Assembly: GCF_003014735.1 (NCBI RefSeq) | Contig: NZ_PYAX01000009.1 | Span: forward strand, 1-64,000 | DNA length: 64,000 bases | Source: Saccharothrix carnea | GTDB lineage: Bacteria > Actinomycetota > Actinomycetes > Mycobacteriales > Pseudonocardiaceae | Reading direction: 5' to 3' | Part shown: in pieces, positions 58,425 to 64,000 of the stretch | How positions within the stretch are numbered: the stretch's first letter is position 1 | Layout of the letters: each line of letters starts with the position of its first letter | Translations under genes and position numbers: made by a program | The notes under the pieces: model-generated | The model's database searches: none | The model's input: the letters and a program-made list of their open reading frames with translations, nothing else | Told to the model about the DNA's origin: nothing

Positions 58425-59210
58425 AGACTCCTGGTGCTGCGCCTGGCACGAGAGAATCCCACCTGGGACTACTGCCGCATCCACGGCGAACTCCTCGTAC
58501 TCGGCATCAAGATCGCCGCCTCCACCGTCTGGCAGATCCTCAAAGACGCCGGAATAGACCCTGCACCCGAACGCACCACGACGACCTGGTCGGCCTTCCT
58601 GCGCTCGCAGGCCGAGGCGCTACTGGCCTGCGACTTCTTCGAGACCTCCACGTTGAGCGGCACCCGCCAGTACGTGCTCGCGGTCATCGAGCACACCAGC
58701 CGCCGAATCAGAGTCCTCGGCGCCACCACGCACCCCACCGCATCCTGGGTCACCCAAGCCGCCAGGAACCTCGTCATGGACCTCGAAGACACAGGCAGCA
58801 CCGCACGATTCCTGATCCGAGACCGTGACGGGAAGTTCCCCGCCCTGTTCGACGCCGTCCTCGCGATTCAGGCATCGAGGTCGTTCTCAGCGGCGTCCGG
58901 ATACCGCGCATGAACGGCGATCATGGAACGCTGGATCCGCAGCTGCCGACGCGAACTCCTCGACCGCACCCTCATCTGGAACCAACAGCACCTACTCCAC
59001 GCACTACGCGAGTACGAGCACTTCTACAACACCCACCGACCCCGCCAAGGCATCGACAACACCCGACCACTACGCGCCCTACCACCACCCACCACCGACC
59101 AAGCAGCCCTCACCCACCTCGACATCCGCCAACGGCAACGACTGGGCGGCATCCTCAACGAGTACCACCACGCCGCCTGACCAGCACGGACGGGATTTTC
59201 GGCAGGCACA
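58425..59210 (+). mobile_element. IS-B, copy 4 (3' part)
   Basis: The C-terminal two thirds of an IS-B transposase on the plus strand: ARENPTWDYCRIHGELLVLG to FDAVLA, then a frameshift near 58865, then MERWIRSCRRELLDRTLIWN to RQRLGGILNEYHHAA at 59180. The element end TTTTCGGCAGGCACA is at 59210. The 5' third is missing. Not functional. Confidence 0.82.
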
Positions 59211-59347
59211 CCGCTGACGCACCTCGGCCGAGTGCCGTGACGTTCCTGCCATGACTCCATCCTCCACAATCAATGGAGTCCCCATCAAAGCCGGGGCGGT
59301 TCAGTAACGAGTTCGTCGGACCGCATCCATCAGTCAAGGCGTGAGTC

Positions 59348-60553
59348 TCAAGAGGCGTGCGCCAGCTCGTCCAGCTGCGTCACGAGCACCGTTTCACCTG
59401 ACTGAATGGCGAGCGCGCGCAGCGTGCCCACATCGACCTCGCCCAAGTCGAGCTGGCGGGCGATCTGCTCGATCCGGGGCCAAGCCCGCCCAGTTTCGAG
59501 CCGCGAGCGAGCGCCGAGTAGTGAACGCGCTCGGCTGAGCATAGCTTTTTGCCGCAACCTCACGTCGTCGCACCACGGCTGGAAGAAGCTGTCGCCGCGC
59601 ACCACAAACGACCCGAGCTGGTACAGCGGCAGCCCGCCGTCCGCGCCGAAGCTGCGGCCGGGCAGCACGACGCGCAGCAAGCCGTTGGGCAGTCGGACCA
59701 GGTGGTGTCCGGTGAGTTCGTACTGGTCGACCCACTTCCGCGCCCACTTCTCCTCGTGCTCCGGGTCTGCAGCGCGCTGCTCGTGCTCCAAGATGTCGGT
59801 GATGTCGGGAGTCGCCTCGATGAGCGCGCCCAAATCAGAGTCGGCCTCACCGGCAGCCTGGGTGTAGGCCAAGTAGCGCGCTCGGCCGGTCCGTGACAGC
59901 CCACGCACGACGATCAGCGGCAGGTACGCCAGTTCCGGCGGGCCAAGTGGACGTGGGTTGTCGATCCGCTCGGGCAAGTTGAACCTGGCCCGCTCCGGGT
60001 TGCCCGACAGGGCCGGCAGCGCCGCCAGGTCGAAGCTCCACCGCGTGAACAGGCGCTGGAAACGTTTCCCGGTCGGCAGCTCGTCCGGTGACAGCAGGGT
60101 GACCTTGCGGGGGTCGTAGCAGACCTTCGTCAGGGGACGGCTCGCGAAGCCGTCGAAGTACAGTACGCGACGGTCCTCGTTGGCGACCTCGTACCGCCTC
60201 CCGTCCCGCACGGATCTCAGGCCCACCTCCGTCAGCCACCAGCGGCCGTTGGCCGTCCCTAAGTGGCCGATCGCCTCCAGCGCCCGCAACGCCCGATCCA
60301 CCAGCACCGGGTCAAGGGAGAAGAACGCCGCCAGTTCGGCCGTGGTGGTCAGTCCCGCCTCGGCGATGCCGCGCGACAGGTGGCGGTCGATGAGGTCGTA
60401 GTCCTCGGCGACGATCACCGTCGCCTGCACGGTCACCTTCCACACCGGCAGGAGCAGCGAGTGGAGGCGCGTCGGGACGACCTCGTGCTCGAACGCGGCG
60501 TCCTCCAACGCCCGCAGTTCGGGGTAGGGGAACAACTTCGCCCTGCTGCTCAT
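59348..60553 (-). CDS. Winged-helix protein of unknown function, third gene of helicase operon
   Basis: A 401-residue protein. The region around 65-125 looks like a winged helix (AGLTTTAELAAFFSLDPVLV; DRALRALEAIGHLGTANGRW). The rest (VLYFDGFASRPLTKVCYDPR; HLVRLPNGLLRVVLPGRSF) is not recognisable. No PLD (HKD) or PD-(D/E)xK motif was found. Its ATG overlaps the helicase stop (60550-60553), so the two are translationally coupled. Confidence 0.7.
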   Translation of the reverse strand: MSSRAKLFPYPELRALEDAAFEHEVVPTRLHSLLLPVWKVTVQATVIVAEDYDLIDRHLSRGIAEAGLTTTAELAAFFSLDPVLVDRALRALEAIGHLGTANGRWWLTEVGLRSVRDGRRYEVANEDRRVLYFDGFASRPLTKVCYDPRKVTLLSPDELPTGKRFQRLFTRWSFDLAALPALSGNPERARFNLPERIDNPRPLGPPELAYLPLIVVRGLSRTGRARYLAYTQAAGEADSDLGALIEATPDITDILEHEQRAADPEHEEKWARKWVDQYELTGHHLVRLPNGLLRVVLPGRSFGADGGLPLYQLGSFVVRGDSFFQPWCDDVRLRQKAMLSRARSLLGARSRLETGRAWPRIEQIARQLDLGEVDVGTLRALAIQSGETVLVTQLDELAHAS

Positions 60554-63462
60554 CGCCCACCGATCCGGTCGAGGACTTCCGCGTACTGTCTGATCTCGCC
60601 TGCCGTCGCCACGTGGTCGCGCAGTGCCCGGGCCAAGTCACGGAATCCGGTGTCCCTCGCCATCGTCAGCGTGTCCAGGTCTCCGACCAGTACGAGCTGC
60701 TCCTTGGCCCGGGTGAACGCGACGTTGGCGCGCCGCAGTTCACGCAGGAAACCCACGTTGCCGTCCGGGTTGCTGCGGGTGAAGCCGTAGAGGATCACTT
60801 GACGCTCGCCGCCCTGGAACGAGTCGACCGAACCTACGTTCAGCCGCACCTGGGCCTCCTTGCCGATCAGCTCCACAATCGCGGCGGTGACTGCCTTGAC
60901 CTGCGCGCTGTAGGGCACGATCACCGCCCACTCGCGGCCCGTCGCGTCGTAGTGCGCCGCCAACCGCGACAGCAGCAGCGTCTCGGCCGGGTTGTGATAG
61001 CCGTTCTGCCGGTGCTCCCGCTGACGGGCCGGTCGTTCACGCCGCTGCTGCGCGGACAGCCGCGCGGTATCGACGAACACCAGCGGGCTGCCGAACAGGG
61101 GGTCGTCGTGCACGCGCGTGCCGGCGGTGCGCAACCTGCCGCCGTAGAAGACCTGCGAGCTGAACTCGGCGATGACCGCGGGCATCCGCCGCTGCCACGT
61201 CAGTGGCACGACGTTCGCCTGTGGCAGGCGGTCCACCAGGTGTTCCAGCGCGCTCTGCGCGAGCAGGGTCCTGATGCGCGGGTCGCCCACGTCCCGGCCC
61301 CAGGCGTCGACCTCGGAGTCGAGGAACGGCGGCAGCTGCTGCTGGTCCCCGACCAGCACCGCCCGCCGTGCCCGCACCAGAGGCACCAGCAGGTCGGCGG
61401 TGCCGATCTGCCCGGCCTCGTCGACGATCACCAGGTCGAAGTCCACGTCCGACAGCTCCGGGCGGGACGCCGTGCCGATCGTGGTGGCCGCCACGACGTG
61501 GGCGTAGCGGATCAGCTCGGGGTGCAGTTGTGTCGTGGCTCCGGAGACCTCCCGGTGCCAATCCTCGAGCAGGCGCGCACGAGCGTGGAGCAGCGGCAGC
61601 CGCGCTCGCAGCCACGACACGAGGGCCGTCAGGTCATACCGGACCGCCACCGGGTCCGGGGTGTCGCGAACCACGGGCGGTGGTTCGGAGCCGCTGACTG
61701 CCGCACGCGACGCGTGAGCGGCAAGGAACGCGGACTCCCGCGCCTTCTCCGCCTGTTCCCACCGCTGCGCCAGCACCGAGACTGCGTGGCGCACTGCGGG
61801 CGCGTGCTCGGTGACAGCCTTCAAGTGCTGCCGGGCGTGCCGCAGTTCCTCGGCATGGCTATGCCGGGCCGCGTCGAGTTGTTGGGCCTGCGACCAGAGC
61901 GCGGCACCCCGCCACCGGGCCCACCAGCCGAGCAGCGGGATCCGGCTGAGTCGCGTGGTGCGTTCGCCCGCGCGGTGCACGCGTGCCGACCGCAGGTCGA
62001 GATCGGCCAGCACCGCCTCCACCCCGTCCACCCGGGCCTGGGCGGGACCTCCGGCGGCGCGCCGGGCCGCCGCGACACCGGCGTGCGCCTCGTCCACGTC
62101 GGCGTACAAGGCCAGCAGAGCATCCACCCGGTCGGCCAGCTCGTCGCTCCACTTCTGTGCGATCTCCAGGTCGGCGAACTCGCGCAGCCCGCGGTCGACG
62201 CCCGCGAGCACCTGACCACGCAACTGCCGGGACTGCTCGTCCAGCAGGTAGGGCCGGCCTTCCTCGGTGACTGTGCCGGCGTTGCCGACCCGCACCACCA
62301 CGAGGTCCGGTGACAGCCTGGGCAGGATGTTGTCCACGGCCCGGTTGGAGTGCGAGGTGACCAGCACCCGCTGCGGCGGCCGCGTCCACCCGTCCCCACG
62401 TCCCGCCGCATGTGCGACCTGGCTGATCACCCGCGTCTTGCCGGTGCCCGGCGGACCGAGCACCAGCATCAGGTCCTCGACGGCCAAGGCCCGGCGGAAC
62501 GCTCGGAGCTGGTCCGGGTCGAGGTCTTCGGTCGGGGTGTCCGGCGCCTCGCCGAGCGGCCGGGTGCGCGCGTCGACCAAGGCGGTCAGCAAGTGTGGGT
62601 TGCGCGTCCGCCGGTCGCGCAGGGCAGTGATCGCCTCCCGCTGCTTCTTGAACACCACCGTGCTCGTGGTGGTCTCCAACTCGCCGGTCTTCGGCAGCAA
62701 CTCCCAGTCCACGGCCTCGTCGAACCGGACGGTCGCCACCCAGCCGTCCAGCCGCACCACTTGACCGCGGTGCTCGTCGTAGCCCTTCACCTGGACGAAC
62801 GCGCCCTCCTCCGGCACGGCGGTCTCGCCGATCGTGAAGCCGTACACGGCGTGCGTGCCCTGCCGCCGTTCACCGACCGGTGCGACGTCGCGGTAGGGAT
62901 AGGGCCGCTCGCCGTTCGAGGCCGCCACGGCGACCCGCTCGCCCGCGTCAACGACCTGTTCGACGGTGTCGAGGAACGCGGTGTGATGGGACGGAAGGGC
63001 GGGTGCGGGCGACGCGTCGGCCTGCGACCGCACGAGCCATTCCCACTGCTGCTCGATCTGCGGCCAGAACGAGTGCGTGCCCTCGCCCAGTTCGCGCAGG
63101 CTGTCCACGTGCCGCCACCCGATCGTGCGCAATGACAGGAAGTGCCGGGCGATCCGGTGGTGGTCCCTGATCCGGAGCGGGTCGACCCACTTGACCTTGT
63201 ACCCGCGTCCGGAGTGGGTTGGTTCCAGCCGGACCGACCAGGCCGTGCCGTAGACCAGCAGCGTGCGTCTGCCGTTGGACCGGTTGGGCTCGTCCACCGT
63301 CGCGGGCACGCCGCCGCGGGAGGCCGACAGTTCGGCCGCCACCTGTGCGACGCTCTGCGGCAGCCGGGGGTGGTTGCGCGTCTTCTCCCGCAGCCGGTGG
63401 TCGTCCTCGGCGGACGCGACGAGGTGGATCACCCCGTTGAGGGGCAACTGGACGGAATGCAC
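60550..63462 (-). CDS. SF1 (DNA2/COG1112-type) helicase
   Basis: A 970-residue protein with a 320-residue N-terminal region of unknown fold. The helicase core has motif I LGPPGTGKTRVISQV, motif II LVIVDEAGQIGTADLLVPL, motif III LVGDQQQLPPF, motif V VGSVDSFQGGERQVILYGF and motif VI NVAFTRAKEQLVLVGD. A coiled-coil stretch is inserted after motif Ia. Similar helicases occur in phage-defence systems such as Mokosh. Start ATG 63462, 9 bases after the kinase-like gene. Confidence 0.9.
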   Translation of the reverse strand: MHSVQLPLNGVIHLVASAEDDHRLREKTRNHPRLPQSVAQVAAELSASRGGVPATVDEPNRSNGRRTLLVYGTAWSVRLEPTHSGRGYKVKWVDPLRIRDHHRIARHFLSLRTIGWRHVDSLRELGEGTHSFWPQIEQQWEWLVRSQADASPAPALPSHHTAFLDTVEQVVDAGERVAVAASNGERPYPYRDVAPVGERRQGTHAVYGFTIGETAVPEEGAFVQVKGYDEHRGQVVRLDGWVATVRFDEAVDWELLPKTGELETTTSTVVFKKQREAITALRDRRTRNPHLLTALVDARTRPLGEAPDTPTEDLDPDQLRAFRRALAVEDLMLVLGPPGTGKTRVISQVAHAAGRGDGWTRPPQRVLVTSHSNRAVDNILPRLSPDLVVVRVGNAGTVTEEGRPYLLDEQSRQLRGQVLAGVDRGLREFADLEIAQKWSDELADRVDALLALYADVDEAHAGVAAARRAAGGPAQARVDGVEAVLADLDLRSARVHRAGERTTRLSRIPLLGWWARWRGAALWSQAQQLDAARHSHAEELRHARQHLKAVTEHAPAVRHAVSVLAQRWEQAEKARESAFLAAHASRAAVSGSEPPPVVRDTPDPVAVRYDLTALVSWLRARLPLLHARARLLEDWHREVSGATTQLHPELIRYAHVVAATTIGTASRPELSDVDFDLVIVDEAGQIGTADLLVPLVRARRAVLVGDQQQLPPFLDSEVDAWGRDVGDPRIRTLLAQSALEHLVDRLPQANVVPLTWQRRMPAVIAEFSSQVFYGGRLRTAGTRVHDDPLFGSPLVFVDTARLSAQQRRERPARQREHRQNGYHNPAETLLLSRLAAHYDATGREWAVIVPYSAQVKAVTAAIVELIGKEAQVRLNVGSVDSFQGGERQVILYGFTRSNPDGNVGFLRELRRANVAFTRAKEQLVLVGDLDTLTMARDTGFRDLARALRDHVATAGEIRQYAEVLDRIGGR

Positions 63463-63471
63463 CGTGCTCCT

Positions 63472-64000
63472 TCAGCGGATGGGGTGTGCGGGGCCGCGCA
63501 ACCGCGCCCCGAGCACTGCGGCGTTCGGACGCTTCGAGGGATCCGCGACCAGGGCCGCGTCGATGGCCTCGGCGAGATCGGTGGGAATGTCGGACTCCCA
63601 GCGCCGGATAGGCAACGGGGCATGAGGGCTCGGGTGCCGACCGGTGAGCAGGTGGTGCGCGATAGCTCCGACCTGGTACACGTCCGTCCAAGGTCCCGCC
63701 GCAGCGCGCGCGAGTTGTTCAGGCGCCGGGTACTCGGGCGCTGCTGGATCGATTCGGGCGAGGTCCCTCAGCTGCAGCGTGCCGTCGTCGAGCATCAGCA
63801 GCCCGGCCGGGGTAAGCCCACCGTGCACGACGCGGTGGGCGTGCAGCGCGGCGAGCGTCGTGCACAGTCCTGCTAGCGCTCGGCGCGCTCTCGCCAGCAC
63901 ACCCGGGTCCCGCAGCGCTCCGCCGGGCAGCAAGACGTCCAGCGGGTCACAGGGCCGGTGAGACCGGGTTTCCGGCCACCCGGTCACGAGAGTGGTCGTA
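63472..64000 (-). CDS. Protein-kinase-like protein (partial, runs off the right edge)
   Basis: The C-lobe of a Ser/Thr-kinase-like domain: RARRALAGLCTTLAALHAHR, VVHGGLTPAGLLMLDDGTLQ, LRDLARIDPAAPEYPAPEQL, TDVYQVGAIAHHLLTGRHPS and DPSKRPNAAVLGARLRG. In the catalytic loop the HRD aspartate is replaced (HGGLTPAGL), and there is no DFG. It may be a pseudokinase. The N-lobe lies outside the window. First visible gene of the operon with the helicase. Confidence 0.75.
   Translation of the reverse strand, partial: TTTLVTGWPETRSHRPCDPLDVLLPGGALRDPGVLARARRALAGLCTTLAALHAHRVVHGGLTPAGLLMLDDGTLQLRDLARIDPAAPEYPAPEQLARAAAGPWTDVYQVGAIAHHLLTGRHPSPHAPLPIRRWESDIPTDLAEAIDAALVADPSKRPNAAVLGARLRGPAHPIR

Noticed and set aside
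59348..60553. PLD-type nuclease as in Mokosh
   Set aside because: No HxK(x)4D motif in the 401 residues; only a winged-helix-like region could be supported.

Overview
This is a high-GC actinobacterial chromosome segment. GTG/TTG starts are frequent, stop/start codons overlap as ATGA or GTGA, and there are XRE-DUF5753/DUF397 pairs, AfsR-type TPR regulators and many integrase-core insertion sequences. Together these suggest a Pseudonocardiales-like organism (Saccharothrix/Lentzea type). That placement is inference; no rRNA gene or marker is present.

Left part (about 0-17 kb): a potassium-homeostasis region. kdpFABC with the kdpDE two-component genes runs on the plus strand. A trkH-trkA pair follows on the minus strand; trkA carries a one-base frameshift in a six-G tract. 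Then come a free-standing RCK protein and, after an unrelated monooxygenase/TetR pair, a second RCK protein in an operon with a KimA-like APC-superfamily K+ transporter. A 16-base element, CGTCA-AGAWCK-CGTMA, lies upstream of kdpF and of both RCK genes. Its 11-bp direct-repeat geometry suits an OmpR-type regulator, so KdpE is the obvious candidate.

17-27 kb: metabolism and regulation. Genes here are a PPM1-type methyltransferase, an erythromycin-esterase-family gene that abuts a beheaded tetR, a divergent HTH regulator with a palindromic operator, a decayed IS5-type element, XRE/DUF5753 and DUF397 genes, and a GGDEF domain fused to an HxlR-like winged helix.

27-64 kb: an accessory, IS-riddled defence-type island. 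Two main IS types recur. IS-A has ends TGTGGGGTGYCA and IS-B has ends TGTGCMTGCCGA. One IS-A copy is split by a group II intron whose boundaries can be read to the base. Most cassettes have an IS end on at least one side: (i) two DUF6247-like/RelE-like pairs; (ii) a three-gene ABC-ATPase system resembling ABC-3C, ending in a PD-(D/E)xK nuclease; (iii) Crp/Fnr regulator, nucleotide-cyclase-like protein, and membrane-anchored STAND NTPase; (iv) a Schlafen/AlbA_2 protein; (v) a bacterial NACHT-LRR protein; (vi) kinase-like protein, SF1 helicase, and a winged-helix protein of unknown function, running off the right edge. A 3' half of tRNA-Val(CAC) at 41.64 kb looks like an attachment-site scar of an integrative element. 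Several neighbouring genes (AfsR-type TPR protein, TetR, GNAT, sigma factor, small membrane protein) are truncated where they meet IS ends.

Gene families were assigned by eye from motifs. No database search was run.
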